Shown: positions 1 to 9,469, counted from the first letter of the stretch. The stretch is DNA of 64,000 bases from Bacillus methanolicus (GCF_008764295.1 NZ_VTQX01000008.1:62001-126000); one strand, 5' to 3'. Made by a program: numbers and translations. Notes: a model not told the origin generated them from the letters alone.

Positions 1-413
1 GCATCACGGCTTGCTAAATATTCGTTAACAGTCACAACGTGAACACCTTTTCCAGAAAGAGCGTTTAAGTAAACAGGCATCGTCGCCGTTAATGTTTTAC
101 CTTCCCCGGTCTTCATTTCTGCGATATTTCCTTCATGAAGGGCGATACCCCCCATAAGCTGAACCGGGTATGGATATAAACCTAGCACGCGCTTTGCCGC
201 TTCACGGACAACGGCAAACGCCTCCGTTAAAAGCTCGTCTAATGTTTCTCCTTTTTGGTAACGGGCTTTGAATTCCTCTGTTTTTGCCCGTAGCTGATCA
301 TCACTTAAAGCAGCCGTTTCAGAAGCAAGAGCTTCAATTTGCTCACTCATCTTCGTTAACTTCTTTATCTCTCGCTTATTCGGATCAAATACTTTATTTA
401 ACATTCCAAGCAT
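1..413 (-). CDS. secA: Preprotein translocase ATPase SecA, N-terminal part
   Basis: The first 137 codons of SecA are present; the rest runs off the left edge. The product starts [19 protein letters not shown] and contains the helicase Q-motif region [15 protein letters not shown] and the Walker A stretch [15 protein letters not shown]. SecA is the cytosolic ATPase that pushes unfolded preproteins through SecYEG. The start is set by AAAGGAG seven bases upstream of the ATG. Its place downstream of hpf, on the same strand, is the usual Bacillus arrangement, although here about 9 kb of extra genes separates the two. Confidence 0.97.
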   Translation of the reverse strand, partial: MLGMLNKVFDPNKREIKKLTKMSEQIEALASETAALSDDQLRAKTEEFKARYQKGETLDELLTEAFAVVREAAKRVLGLYPYPVQLMGGIALHEGNIAEMKTGEGKTLTATMPVYLNALSGKGVHVVTVNEYLASRD

Positions 414-542
414 CGAATACGCTCCTTTATTTCATAAAGTAAGGCTCTTCTTTCATGTCCTATTTCAATTAAAAAAAAGACTGGCAAAACCCTTCTTTTC
501 TCAATACTTCCCATCGTCTTATACGTCTTATATTCGTAATTA

Positions 543-571
543 ATATTACCACTTCCACTTTGGGGTGACAA
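543..571 (-). promoter_or_regulatory. Probable SigA promoter of secA
   Basis: Read on the minus strand, TTGTCA (566-571) and TAATAT (543-548) are separated by exactly 17 bases, a good housekeeping promoter about 130 bases upstream of the secA start. It would let secA be transcribed independently of hpf. Seen by eye, not tested. Confidence 0.5.
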
Positions 572-1066
572 CTTTGGTGGGCTTTGAAGGTTCAACGATG
601 TTCATGAAAAAGCTTTTCTCATGTTCTCCACAACAAAAACGGAGAAATCTCAAGCCTTCAAAGGAAACACCGGTCTAAAAATCTCCCCTCAAAATGGTGC
701 ACGTTTGCGCAATAGTACGCAAAAAGACTTTTGCTAAACACCAATAAACAATTCAACCGTCTTTTCACCTATGAGCTCATATTCTTTTAGAATAAACATC
801 TAGTAAAAGCGAGCATTGTAAACTTTCTTTTGGAAAAAACCTTAGCTTTTTCTGGAGGGAGTATTTCATCCTGCTCATTTTCAAAATCAGAAATCCTAAA
901 ATGAACAAAGCGACAAAGGGGTTATTTAGCACCCACCCTTTGCCTGTTCTTTCGCCTTATCATTATGAATATTGACATCCCACACAAAGAACCTCATATG
1001 ACTGTACCCATCCAGTTAAATGCGCGAAAAAAGTTCCCACCTTAAGGAACACTGGCAAACATACAA
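572..1066. other. Intergenic stretch with no recognisable gene
   Basis: Nothing convincingly coding was seen on either strand. Short frames here lack ribosome sites or a recognisable product. A small inverted repeat, GTTCC/GGAAC, lies at 1033-1050. Confidence 0.5.
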
Positions 1067-1069
1067 AAT

Positions 1070-1093
1070 CCCTCATACAAGAGGGCTAGTTTT
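1070..1093. terminator. Small bidirectional terminator-like hairpin
   Basis: CCCTC (1070-1074) pairs with GAGGG (1081-1085). A run of seven T follows on the plus strand, and ATTTT follows on the minus strand. It lies just past the stop of the 53-residue membrane protein and probably ends that transcript. Confidence 0.5.
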
Positions 1094-1099
1094 TTTAAG

Positions 1100-1261
1100 T
1101 TATTTTCCTTTTAAATATAAAAAAAACTGATACAAACAAAATAGAATCGTTAATGTGATTAAAGCGCGAAAACCATACTGAGGTGGAATGATAAAATACA
1201 CGATCGCTATGGCAAAAACAAATATAAGATATCCTAAATAATACCCTTTCTTAAAGGTCAT
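1100..1261 (-). CDS. Small two-helix membrane protein, unknown function
   Basis: This 53-residue protein has two hydrophobic helices (about residues 8-24 and 33-50) joined by a short PPQYGFR turn, and a basic C-terminus (KGK). The start chosen is the ATG at 1259-1261, which has GAGGGG a few bases upstream; a longer upstream frame lacks such a site. It is followed by a hairpin terminator, so it is probably a single-gene unit. I do not recognise the family and assign no function. Confidence 0.6.
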   Translation of the reverse strand: MTFKKGYYLGYLIFVFAIAIVYFIIPPQYGFRALITLTILFCLYQFFLYLKGK

Positions 1262-1670
1262 TTCGAACCCCTCTTTTTGTAAAATTATACCACATAAACC
1301 TTCGCAACTTAATAATATGTACAAGAAATCTTTTATAAATGAATAAATATCTAACACATGTTAGAGTAACAAGGCTACTCTCTAGTACTGCCACTATTGC
1401 CATTGACAGGCACAGGCTTAAAAGGAATAATATGTTCTCACCTTAACAAAGACAGCGTATCGAGACGAAGAAACATGCCAATTAAGCCTTTGTGCTTTTT
1501 TAACCGCTGACACGAGTTGCTGTTTGTCTCAAAGGCGCTGCACCATTGTTGCTCCCATTACTCAGTTTAACGGGCTGACATCATTCAGGGTTTTGAAGAC
1601 TATGGTAGGCTTACTTGGGCATTTATATATAAATACAAGACCTGCTGTCACCTCATACTGATAAATGTTG
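1262..1670. other. Intergenic stretch, no gene seen
   Basis: About 400 bases between the small membrane protein and the end of the SEC-C gene. No reading frame with a ribosome site or recognisable product was found on either strand. Confidence 0.45.
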
Positions 1671-1699
1671 AAGAGACCGACCATAAAGGTCAGTCTCTT
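1671..1699 (-). terminator. Hairpin after the SEC-C gene
   Basis: AAGAGACCGACC (1671-1682) pairs with GGTCAGTCTCTT (1688-1699), with one G-T pair or mismatch, around a five-base loop. It starts a few bases past the SEC-C stop codon. The T-run is weak, so this is either an inefficient terminator or an mRNA 3'-end stabiliser. Confidence 0.5.
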
Positions 1700-1703
1700 G
1701 TCG

Positions 1704-2810
1704 TTAGAACGGAATATCCTTATCATCGCTCACTTGATTTTTCTCAAGAGCCTCGACGATATCTTCAAAGTACATGCTTCGTAACTTATTCAATTCTTCC
1801 TGTAAATCTTCTTCCATTTCCTTAACTGCAGCACTTAATGTCGACGGGGAAATCCCGTATTGAAGGGCAACCTCTTTTTTCGTTATTTTGTTTAAAGGGT
1901 TGGCGGTCATATTGAGATAGTGAATGGCTGCTGCATAAGTCTCTGCTCTTTTCGTAAGCCGCAAGCCTTGTTCGCAGTATTTGTACCAAAGGATGATTCC
2001 GGACGCCACGATCATCATTGGAGCTTCTAGCTTCTCCATTTCATTCTCATACAATTCGGCTACTTCCTTATGGAACGGGGTGCTCCACTTAAAATCTTTA
2101 GAGCCATATTCGATTGTTGCAAATGGCAGTTCATTCATGATAAAAAGAAACTCATCTGATAAGAACTCAATTGCATCCTCGTATTCTGAAGCTTCAAATC
2201 TCTCTATTAAATACTGCTCATCTTTCCCATCTTCTTCCCCTTCCAAATCAAAAATGGTTGGGAAAAGAATCCATTCATTCGCAAACGGAACTAAAAATCC
2301 AAACACAAACGATCCTGCTTCCGACTCAGTCGGCTCAAGCAACTTAATAGAGAATGATTCTTTCGTCAATGTATCCTGCACGGTCATATAGTTGTCCTCA
2401 ATGGAAAGCAATTTTCCTGCAATTGGACGCGGCTTTGTCCATGATTGTAAAATTTCCTTCACTTTTGAGCGCTGAATCATTTTACTTTTTTCTTTAATAA
2501 AGCGCTGTAATATCGTACCACCGTTATCGACATGTTCAAATAATGTAAACCAGACCAAATGGACAAATAGGAAATACTCCATCTCCTCCTCATCTTCGAT
2601 CATTAATTCCTCGGCCACACTCTCAAAATCTTGATCAATTTCCAGTTCATACTCACGGGTTGCATATTGAATCAATTGAACCTGAAGTTCCATCACCTCT
2701 TTTTCTATAATGGAAGTAATCGAAACGGTCTTCTGCAGCCCGCAGCATTTTTTATATTTCTTCCCACTTCCACAAGGACAAGGCTCATTGCGGCTCACCT
2801 TCGTATTCAT
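1704..2810 (-). CDS. SEC-C metal-binding motif protein
   Basis: This 368-residue protein starts with a SEC-C zinc motif (MNTKVSRNEPCPCGSGKKYK then KCCG), the module found at the end of SecA and in many proteins of unclear role. The middle is acidic and largely helical. Near the C-terminus, KKEVALQYGISPSTLSAAVK looks like a helix-turn-helix. The ATG at 2808-2810 is preferred because AGGAGAAG lies directly upstream. Function is unknown; proteins of this type are thought to act in protein quality control or as adaptors, which is only inference here. It is a single gene with its own hairpin downstream. Confidence 0.75.
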   Translation of the reverse strand: MNTKVSRNEPCPCGSGKKYKKCCGLQKTVSITSIIEKEVMELQVQLIQYATREYELEIDQDFESVAEELMIEDEEEMEYFLFVHLVWFTLFEHVDNGGTILQRFIKEKSKMIQRSKVKEILQSWTKPRPIAGKLLSIEDNYMTVQDTLTKESFSIKLLEPTESEAGSFVFGFLVPFANEWILFPTIFDLEGEEDGKDEQYLIERFEASEYEDAIEFLSDEFLFIMNELPFATIEYGSKDFKWSTPFHKEVAELYENEMEKLEAPMMIVASGIILWYKYCEQGLRLTKRAETYAAAIHYLNMTANPLNKITKKEVALQYGISPSTLSAAVKEMEEDLQEELNKLRSMYFEDIVEALEKNQVSDDKDIPF

Positions 2811-2980
2811 TTGCTTCTCCTCTTTCCTATATCCTACTATTCTAGTATTAAGTGTAAACATTTTTTCCCAAAAATAAAACAAGGTGATCAGCAAAAAATG
2901 TTCTTTTTATATTTATGTTGATGAATTATTAACCTCGTGTAAAAGTTATTCTCATTATAGCATTTTTCGACAAAATCCCC

Positions 2981-3007
2981 TAAAACCTATTCGAGTCTCT
3001 CCGATAT
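2981..3007 (+). promoter_or_regulatory. SigD-type promoter for the lipoprotein/chemoreceptor operon
   Basis: TAAA (2981-2984), 15 bases, then TCCGATAT (3000-3007), against the flagellar sigma consensus TAAA-N15-GCCGATAT. It lies about 35 bases upstream of the lipoprotein start and would place both plus-strand genes in the motility regulon. Confidence 0.75.
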
Positions 3008-3042
3008 TAGTAGGGTGATTACTACAATGGAGGGATTTCAAC

Positions 3043-4014
3043 ATGAGAAAAATTGCTTTAGTGTTACTGCTTGCCTTTTTCATCATTGCAGGTTGCTCGA
3101 AAACAGAGACAACGAAAAAGGACACAGAATATAAAATTGGGATACTCCTTTCAGATGCAGGGCTTGGCGACGAGTCTTTCAACGATTCTGCCTTCCGCGG
3201 CTTAGAAAATGCCCGTGACGAATTCGGGATGATTTTTGATTACCGTGAGGCAACAGACGGAGATCTAGAGGGTGCGCTAACCGAGCTTGTTGAGAATGAT
3301 CATGACATCGTTATTGCACTTGGGTTCTCTGCAAAGGATGCTCTTGAAAATGTTGCAGCAAAGTACCCAGAGCAACAATTTTTATTGATAGATGAAGTAT
3401 CGGACATGGATAACATCATTTCCATCACCTTCAAGGAACAGGAAGGAAGCTTCCTTGTCGGCATGATCGCAGCGATGACCAGCAAGACCAATAAGATAGG
3501 CTTCATCGGCGGTGTTGACGTTCCTGTTATTCATCATTTTAGAGCGGGCTTTATTCAAGGTGTTAAATATGTAAAGCCCGATGCTGAAGTGTTCGTCGAT
3601 TTTGCTGGTACATTTGATGATGCGGAACTTGGCCGAACTTTAGCTCTTGCTCAAATCGAAAAAGGCGCTGATTTTATATATCACGCTGCCGGGTTTACAG
3701 GATACGGTTCCCTTCAAGCTGCTGAGGAAAACAATATTTATGCAGCAGGAGTAGATATCGACCAATTCTTTGTTGCAGAAAAAGCCGTGGTTACATCGAT
3801 GATTAAAAAAGTCGATCAAGCGGTTTATGATATTGCCAAAACACTTCATGAAAACGGAAAAATTGAGGCTTCCTCTTTCCAACTCGGGTTAGCTGAGGAC
3901 GGAGTCGGCCTAGCAGAAATTCGCTTAAAAACACTAACACCAGAAGAACAGCAATTACTTGAAGATGTAACGAAAAAAATTACTTCAGGGGAAATAACCG
4001 TTGAAGCGGAGTAA
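3043..4014 (+). CDS. BMP-family substrate-binding lipoprotein (Med/TcsA-like)
   Basis: This 323-residue protein has a lipoprotein signal (hydrophobic residues 4-16, lipobox IAGC with lipidated Cys18), so it should be anchored outside the membrane. The rest fits the basic membrane protein family of periplasmic-binding-type folds: an early GDESFNDSAFRG segment, then VIALGFSAKDALENVA, IGFIGGVDVPVIHHFRAGF and AAGVDIDQFF. Family members bind nucleosides or related ligands; no ABC permease genes are adjacent. Instead it lies 12 bases upstream of a chemoreceptor gene behind one SigD-type promoter. I infer that it presents a ligand to that receptor. GGAGGG precedes the ATG. Confidence 0.8.
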   Translation: MRKIALVLLLAFFIIAGCSKTETTKKDTEYKIGILLSDAGLGDESFNDSAFRGLENARDEFGMIFDYREATDGDLEGALTELVENDHDIVIALGFSAKDALENVAAKYPEQQFLLIDEVSDMDNIISITFKEQEGSFLVGMIAAMTSKTNKIGFIGGVDVPVIHHFRAGFIQGVKYVKPDAEVFVDFAGTFDDAELGRTLALAQIEKGADFIYHAAGFTGYGSLQAAEENNIYAAGVDIDQFFVAEKAVVTSMIKKVDQAVYDIAKTLHENGKIEASSFQLGLAEDGVGLAEIRLKTLTPEEQQLLEDVTKKITSGEITVEAE

Positions 4015-4026
4015 AGGAGATAGACT

Positions 4027-5688
4027 ATGAGACTGAGAGAACGTTTACTAACTATCGCTATCATTCCTTTAATTTTAGCGGTAATTGTCATTTCAACGAT
4101 GATTGTTCAATTAATCAATATCCAAAGCTCTGGTGAAAATGATGTACAAATCCTCCTAGAGGTAGAGCAATTAAACGGAGAACTAGCAGCTGTTAAGCAA
4201 TCCCTCTCCAATTACACATACAATGCATCTGAAGCAAATAAAACAGAAGCGTTAAATACATTCGAAAAAATTCACACTCGCTTTGAAGATCTAGAAGCGA
4301 AAATGACGGAGGCAGAACAGCTACAAATTTTAGCAAAAGCGAAGGAGAAGTTCGAGGCGCTTTCAACAGAGTCAAACGAAGCATTCGAGCAAAATGATGT
4401 TCCAACTGTTAAAAGACAATCTCTTCGAACATCTGGAATTTTAAATGATATTTATCTCCTTGATAGGTTGACGGATGAATGGTACCAAGAAATGCTGCAA
4501 CAAACCGAAAGGAAAATAAATTATGTCGTGATATTTTCCAGCATAAGTATAGTGATTATGATTCTATTATCCGTCGTTGCTTCATGGTTGGTGGCGAGAA
4601 AAATCACGAAACCGTTAAATAGTGTCGTTGAAGTAGCCAACCAAATTGCTGCCGGGGATTTAAGCAGCCAAATTGAATTATCAGACAAAAATGCAAATAG
4701 CAAATTTGAGATTGAACAGTTGAATGCTGCTTTCGCCTCCATGATTAGTCATTTGCGTGGAACCGTTCAATCGATTGATCAAATCGGTGACGAGGTAACA
4801 ACCTTTACAAAAGACGTTTCCGAACAAATGAAAAAACTGCAAGATGTGAGTACTCAAGTTGCCGCATCCACAGAGGAATTGGCAAAAGGAAGTGAATCAA
4901 TTTCTGAGGATATTCAGTCCACTGCTTCACTGATGGCCAGCATGAGCCAAGATTTCCTCCATGTTCAGGATGAGAGCAGACTTGCATCCGAAGCGAGTTT
5001 AAGCGCCTTTCAATCGGTTCAACAAGGCCGTGAATCTCTCGAAAAACAAGGGGAAATCGCCCAGCGTCTTTCTCTTTCGACAGAGGAGATTGCACGCTCT
5101 GTTCAAGATTTCACTCAATTTACTGATGAGATTAATACCGCTGCCCAATCCGTGCGCGAAATTGCGGAACAGACGAATTTACTTGCCCTTAATGCTGCCA
5201 TTGAAGCGGCAAGAGCAGGCGAAGCAGGTAAAGGTTTTGCAGTCGTTGCTGATGAAGTTCGCAAACTTGCCGATGATTCAACAAAAGCAACCCATTTAAT
5301 TACAAGTATGGTATCGAATATCATGGACGGTCTGCAAAGCATCGTAAAGGCAACCGATCTTGGTCATGAATTATCGACACAGCAAGATCAGGCAAAAATA
5401 GAGACTGAGCATGCCTTTGAGACAATTGCGACGGACGTTACATCCATTCAAGAAAAGCTTGAAGAGCTTGTCCGCAGCATAGAAAGATCGAATGAAATGA
5501 GCAATCAAGTAACGGTATCAGTGGAAAACATCTCTGCTATTACCGAAGAAACAGCCGCAGGTACGGAGGAAATTTCTGCTTCAACTGAAGATCAACTGGA
5601 AGCCTTCGAACAAGTCAGCCAAATGGTCGCAAAACTGCGAGGAATGACCGAAACCATGCAAAAGGAATTAAGTAAATTTAAATTGTAA
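4027..5688 (+). CDS. Methyl-accepting chemotaxis protein
   Basis: This 553-residue receptor has transmembrane helix 1 at about residues 7-29, a small extracellular helical domain (about 30-160, four-helix-bundle type), helix 2 at about 165-188, then a HAMP domain containing [13 protein letters not shown]. The cytoplasmic signalling domain includes the conserved hairpin tip ([19 protein letters not shown], then [15 protein letters not shown]) at about 378-416. AAAGGAG lies upstream of the ATG, and only 12 bases separate it from the lipoprotein gene. The small extracellular domain suits indirect sensing through a binding protein. That pairing is inferred from context. Confidence 0.93.
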   Translation: MRLRERLLTIAIIPLILAVIVISTMIVQLINIQSSGENDVQILLEVEQLNGELAAVKQSLSNYTYNASEANKTEALNTFEKIHTRFEDLEAKMTEAEQLQILAKAKEKFEALSTESNEAFEQNDVPTVKRQSLRTSGILNDIYLLDRLTDEWYQEMLQQTERKINYVVIFSSISIVIMILLSVVASWLVARKITKPLNSVVEVANQIAAGDLSSQIELSDKNANSKFEIEQLNAAFASMISHLRGTVQSIDQIGDEVTTFTKDVSEQMKKLQDVSTQVAASTEELAKGSESISEDIQSTASLMASMSQDFLHVQDESRLASEASLSAFQSVQQGRESLEKQGEIAQRLSLSTEEIARSVQDFTQFTDEINTAAQSVREIAEQTNLLALNAAIEAARAGEAGKGFAVVADEVRKLADDSTKATHLITSMVSNIMDGLQSIVKATDLGHELSTQQDQAKIETEHAFETIATDVTSIQEKLEELVRSIERSNEMSNQVTVSVENISAITEETAAGTEEISASTEDQLEAFEQVSQMVAKLRGMTETMQKELSKFKL

Positions 5689-5702
5689 GATAATTTAAAT
5701 CA

Positions 5703-5728
5703 ACCGCATTCTTTAACAGGAATGCGGT
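5703..5728 (+). terminator. Hairpin after the chemoreceptor gene
   Basis: ACCGCATTC (5703-5711) pairs perfectly with GAATGCGGT (5720-5728) around an eight-base loop, 15 bases past the MCP stop. There is no T-run. The stem word is nearly the same as in the hpf terminator at 9439-9469. Confidence 0.5.
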
Positions 5729-5760
5729 GAGGGAATAGAGGAATTTGATACATACAAATA

Positions 5761-5800
5761 GAGAAAGGTGAATTTGAGCGTACTCAAATTCACCTTTCTC
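5761..5800. terminator. Perfect 18-bp inverted repeat, probable terminator
   Basis: GAGAAAGGTGAATTTGAG (5761-5778) is followed by the loop CGTA and its exact reverse complement (5783-5800). It lies between the plus-strand MCP operon and the minus-strand chromate/ggt operon. It may serve as a strong transcription stop or mRNA end for the MCP transcript. T-runs are weak on both sides. Confidence 0.55.
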
Positions 5801-5949
5801 ATGATTAAAAGCTAGTTATGTCCCAGCTTCTTTTACCGTTTGTCCGTTCCTTCCAAAGATAAGCGAAGCCCCTGAAAGCGTAAGCTGAACGAATTGCGAT
5901 GGTTCTACCACGGTAGTAAAGGAGAAAAGTGTGCCATTACTCGCGAAAT

Positions 5950-6140
5950 AAGCGCAATTGCTTCTGAAGCTGGCACGTTTTCACTTGAGCAATGACGAGA
6001 TTTGCACCTGAACAACCAGCACCTTTACTCTATACAGGGCATCCCCACTTGATACTGGCGCAATTATCGCCAAAACTGGCGCATTCTCATCCAAGGCTCT
6101 TCCTAACAAACTTGCGCAATCAATTATAAAACTCGCACAT
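5950..6140. repeat. Degenerate intergenic short-word array (GCGCA/GGCAC words)
   Basis: Words such as AGCGCAATT, CTGGCACG, TTGCACC, CAGCACC, CTGGCGCAATT, CTGGCGCATT, TTGCGCAAT and CTCGCACATT recur. The clearest copies are spaced about 20-21 bases apart (GCA at 6039, 6060, 6081), others 15-20. There is no open reading frame. It looks like a decayed relative of the phased arrays at 56209 and 58568. Confidence 0.45.
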
Positions 6141-6178
6141 TCCTTCCGACGAAAGCACAATAAGTTCAGCCATTCAAA

Positions 6179-6200
6179 ACAGCGCCCTTAAGAGCGCTGT
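6179..6200 (-). terminator. Terminator of the ggt-chromate transporter operon
   Basis: ACAGCGC (6179-6185) pairs with GCGCTGT (6194-6200). Read on the minus strand, the stem is followed by TTTTG. It lies 50 bases beyond the last chromate-transporter stop. Confidence 0.65.
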
Positions 6201-6250
6201 AGTTTCTCACCATTTCCAACAATGGTTAGCAGAATAACCGTATGCAGAGC

Positions 6251-6781
6251 CTAGCCAATTACTAAGGCTCCGTAAACAAGTGCTCCGGCGATTACGTAGG
6301 CAGGATGCACCTTCATTTTTTCCATTAAGACAAAGCTCAATCCGCCGATAAAGAGTGTCTGTCCAATCCCTATTCCTTCATAGGATGAGAAAAAGAAATC
6401 ATACGTCATAATCCCTAGTAATACGGCAATGACTGGTCGAATATAAATGGTCATCCATTTCACTTTTGGTGATTCCTTATACTTCATTAATAGACCAAGA
6501 AGGGTAATCATAAGAATAAGCGAAGGACCAACTGTAGCAAAAACAGCCACGATGGAACCAAGAATTCCCCCTTGCTGGTAACCAATATAACCCGCCATTT
6601 TCGTGGCAATAGGGCCCGGCAACGCATTTCCCAGTGCGAGCATTTCACTAAATTCATTTACGGTAAACCAACCGTAACGATCGACCACTTCATTTTCAAT
6701 TAACGGGATTGAAGACGGACCACCACCGTATCCAAGAATCCCTGGAATGAAGAAAGCTAAGAAGATCTGCCAATAAATCAT
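6251..6781 (-). CDS. Chromate transporter, second half-size subunit
   Basis: This 176-residue membrane protein is a half-length CHR-family protein. It starts MIYWQIFLAFFIPGILGYGG, carries the signature GPSSIPLIENEVVDRYGW and NALPGPIATKMAGYIGY, and has several hydrophobic helices. Full-length ChrA proteins have two such halves; here they are separate genes overlapping by four bases (ATGA), so they are translationally coupled and probably form a heterodimer. B. subtilis has the same split arrangement (ywrA/ywrB) near a gamma-glutamyltransferase-like gene, as here. Chromate export is the family's known role; the natural substrate in this cell is not shown. Confidence 0.85.
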   Translation of the reverse strand: MIYWQIFLAFFIPGILGYGGGPSSIPLIENEVVDRYGWFTVNEFSEMLALGNALPGPIATKMAGYIGYQQGGILGSIVAVFATVGPSLILMITLLGLLMKYKESPKVKWMTIYIRPVIAVLLGIMTYDFFFSSYEGIGIGQTLFIGGLSFVLMEKMKVHPAYVIAGALVYGALVIG

Positions 6782-7347
6782 GCTCCTTCCGCCTCCTTCT
6801 TTTCCTTATTTGCTGAATCCTTTTTCCATAACGCTGCTACTAATAAAAGAACGATAATAATAGCCGGATGAATATGCAAAAATTCCAACACAATAATACT
6901 AACGATAATAAATATAATAGCCCACTTCATGCCAAGCTTTGAATTCGTCGATTTTTTCACAAAATCCCAAGTTAATGTGCCAAGCATCACCATGACAACG
7001 GGTACAACAGCTACAGACATGCCATGTACCCAAGGCTGGTCCTTGTATGCATTTAAAACTGTTAACAGAAGGATCATGAGAATAATCGTCGGAACAATAG
7101 AGGCAAGAATAGCATTCAGCATTCCTACTATTCCACCAACACGATAACCAATATAGCCCGCCATTTTTGTATTAATTGGCCCTGGGAGGGCATTAGCGAG
7201 AGCGAGGATATCTCCGAATTCATCTGAATCCATCCATTTAAAATTATCGACTACCTCTTTATGTACAAGCGGGATTGCTGATGGACCGCCACCGTACCCT
7301 AAAATCCCAGAGCGAAAAAAAGCGATAAAAATGTGTAGTTGCTTCAT
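6778..7347 (-). CDS. Chromate transporter, first half-size subunit
   Basis: This 189-residue membrane protein is the partner half of the split CHR transporter. It has the same signature as its neighbour (GYGGGPSAIPLVHKEVVDNF, then NALPGPINTKMAGYIGYRVG) and about five hydrophobic segments. The C-terminal tail is charged and lysine-rich. I chose the ATG at 7345-7347 (MKQLHIFIAFFRSG) with AGGGAG upstream; a longer frame adds a basic stretch unlike the family. It follows the gamma-glutamyltransferase gene after 67 bases and ends in the downstream gene's start. Confidence 0.85.
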   Translation of the reverse strand: MKQLHIFIAFFRSGILGYGGGPSAIPLVHKEVVDNFKWMDSDEFGDILALANALPGPINTKMAGYIGYRVGGIVGMLNAILASIVPTIILMILLLTVLNAYKDQPWVHGMSVAVVPVVMVMLGTLTWDFVKKSTNSKLGMKWAIIFIIVSIIVLEFLHIHPAIIIVLLLVAALWKKDSANKEKKEAEGA

Positions 7348-7414
7348 TGTTTTCAATGTCTCCCTTTTCAGATGGCTTGCGGCCTTTCCGCGGCCACAAA
7401 CCTTCCTTTCCAGT

Positions 7415-9025
7415 TTACCACGCGGCAATCGATCCGTCTGTCCTCGATTCCGTCCCCCCCATTAATACACCAGTGTCCGGATCGCGCCAAATAATTTGAC
7501 CACGACCAAATCCACCTGTATCAACAGTTGCTTCAATTTGGTGACCCTTCCGCAAAAGTGCTTGTGCAATATGATTCGGAAAACTTGGCTCAACTTGAAT
7601 TCTTTTATCCCCGATCCATTGCCAACGTGGCGCATCTAAAGCAGCCTGTGGGTTCAATCCAAAATCAATGGTATTCATTATGACCTGCATATGACCTTGA
7701 GGCTGCATATATCCTCCCATCACCCCGAAAGGGCCAACTGCCTGAGAACCTTTTGTCAAAAATCCTGGAATAATGGTGTGATAGGTTTTCTTTCCTGGTT
7801 TTAATGCGTTAGGGTGCTCCGGATCAAGGGAGAAATCATGGCCTCGATTTTGCAAGGAAATACCTGTACCAGGGACGACAAGACCGGAACCAAAGCCCAT
7901 ATAGTTGCTTTGAATGAAAGAAACCATATTCCCCTCACCATCAGCAGTTGCCAAATAAACGGTGCCCCCACGCGGAGGTTGATATGGAGTTGGAGCAAGT
8001 GCCTGCTCAGCTATTTCCATTCTTCGTGATTTCCCGTAGGCATCTGACAACAGCTCTTCAACCGTTACAGGCATATCCCTTGAATCAGTAATAAATGCTT
8101 TGCCATCTGTATAGGCAAGCTTCATTGCCTCAATCTGTTTATGATACGTATTAACTGTATCCTTCTCATTAAATTCAAACCCTTTGGCAATATTTAATGC
8201 TAAAAGAGCGACCAAGCCCTGACCATTAGGCGGAATTTCCCACACATCATAGCCACGGTAATTTACCTTAATAGGCTGCACCCATTCAGCCTTATACTCG
8301 GCGAAATCCTCCTCAGCGAGAAAACCATTGTATTTTTTCGAAAACTGGACCATTTTCTCAGCCAATTCACCGCGATAAAAGCTTTCCCCGTTCGTTTCAG
8401 CAATCGAACGAAGCGTTGATGCATGACCGGCCGATCTCCAGATCTCCCCGATTTTAGGTGCTCTCCCATCTGGAGCAAAAGTTTCAAACCAATGCTGGAA
8501 TTCCTCATCCGTTAGTTTTTGCTTATAATTACGATAAGCAAGCTCCCAATATTTTCCGAGTATCGGTGTGAGCGGATAACCATTTTCCGCGTAATCAATT
8601 GCAGGTGCTAGCACCTCTTGAAGAGACAGCTTGCCAAAACGCTGTGATAATTCAGCCCAAGCTGATGGAGCGCCGGGCACAGTAACTGGAACTAAGCCAT
8701 GGGTCGGCATTTTTTCATAGCCTCTTTCTTTGACAGCCTCGATGCTAATCGATTTGGGCGAAGGGCCGCTACCGTTTAATCCATGCAGCTCTCCTTTTGT
8801 CCACACAAGGGCAAACGCATCGCTGCCAATTCCATTCGATGTCGGCTCCACAACGGTCAATGTCGCTGCCGTAGCAATCGCCGCATCAATTGCATTCCCA
8901 CCTTTTTTCAATATATCAAGGCCTGCTTGTGCTGCTAACGGCTGCGAGGTTGCGACCATTCCTCTATTGGCAAATACAGCCATTCGCTGCGATTGATATG
9001 GGTAATTTAAAAAATCAAACTTCAT
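7415..9025 (-). CDS. Gamma-glutamyltransferase family protein (YwrD-like)
   Basis: This 536-residue protein is an N-terminal-nucleophile hydrolase of the gamma-glutamyltranspeptidase family. The first half has the family signature MVATSQPLAAQAGLDILKKG and GGNAIDAAIATAATL. The autocleavage site is the Thr of PRGGTVYLATADGEG (about residue 355), which becomes the N-terminus of the small subunit; GGYMQPQGHMQV lies further on. No signal peptide is seen, so it is probably cytoplasmic, like B. subtilis YwrD and unlike secreted Ggt. AAAGGGGG precedes the ATG. It is the first gene of an apparent operon with the two chromate-transporter halves; why these go together is unknown. Confidence 0.88.
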   Translation of the reverse strand: MKFDFLNYPYQSQRMAVFANRGMVATSQPLAAQAGLDILKKGGNAIDAAIATAATLTVVEPTSNGIGSDAFALVWTKGELHGLNGSGPSPKSISIEAVKERGYEKMPTHGLVPVTVPGAPSAWAELSQRFGKLSLQEVLAPAIDYAENGYPLTPILGKYWELAYRNYKQKLTDEEFQHWFETFAPDGRAPKIGEIWRSAGHASTLRSIAETNGESFYRGELAEKMVQFSKKYNGFLAEEDFAEYKAEWVQPIKVNYRGYDVWEIPPNGQGLVALLALNIAKGFEFNEKDTVNTYHKQIEAMKLAYTDGKAFITDSRDMPVTVEELLSDAYGKSRRMEIAEQALAPTPYQPPRGGTVYLATADGEGNMVSFIQSNYMGFGSGLVVPGTGISLQNRGHDFSLDPEHPNALKPGKKTYHTIIPGFLTKGSQAVGPFGVMGGYMQPQGHMQVIMNTIDFGLNPQAALDAPRWQWIGDKRIQVEPSFPNHIAQALLRKGHQIEATVDTGGFGRGQIIWRDPDTGVLMGGTESRTDGSIAAW

Positions 9026-9438
9026 ATATATCCCCCTTTGTCGTAGGCCTTGTTTTCAGAATATGACGCAAATTGTTTCGAAATGCGTACTATCCAACCA
9101 AAATTGGTGACAAGAGCCTTCCTTATTATTTTGAAAAGCACACAAGCTGCCTGCAAACATTCATCTAGCCCGTGTCATGCCTATATCCTCCCAAGGTTTT
9201 ATAGATGTGCCAGAAGATAACAGCCAGCATTTTTTAGTGTTAACTATATTCCGAAATACGAAAGATTCGTATACTCATATTGTAATAGACAAGTGGAAAA
9301 TTCACAATTTTTGTTTTTTTAAGAAATCCAATCACATTTTTTATGGAGCACAGTTCTTATCAAAGAAACATGGTCATGAATTACGGAGGTTTGCGAGATC
9401 ATTGTGCATCTTAAATCATCTTAAAAGCCACTCTAAAA
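9026..9438. other. Intergenic region between ggt and hpf
   Basis: It should contain the ggt promoter, but no convincing -35/-10 pair was picked out. A plus-strand frame of 99 codons (9177-9476) has no ribosome site, runs into the hpf terminator and gives an unrecognisable product, so it was not called. Confidence 0.45.
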
Positions 9439-9469
9439 AACCGCATTCCATTTACTTTGGAATGCGGTT
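9439..9469 (-). terminator. Terminator of hpf
   Basis: AACCGCATTCC (9439-9449) pairs perfectly with GGAATGCGGTT (9459-9469). Read on the minus strand, the stem ends in a run of six T. It sits just past the hpf stop codon. Confidence 0.85.

Noticed and set aside
398-595. 65-codon frame overlapping the secA start
   Set aside because: It covers the secA promoter and leader; no ribosome site; overlaps secA in another frame.
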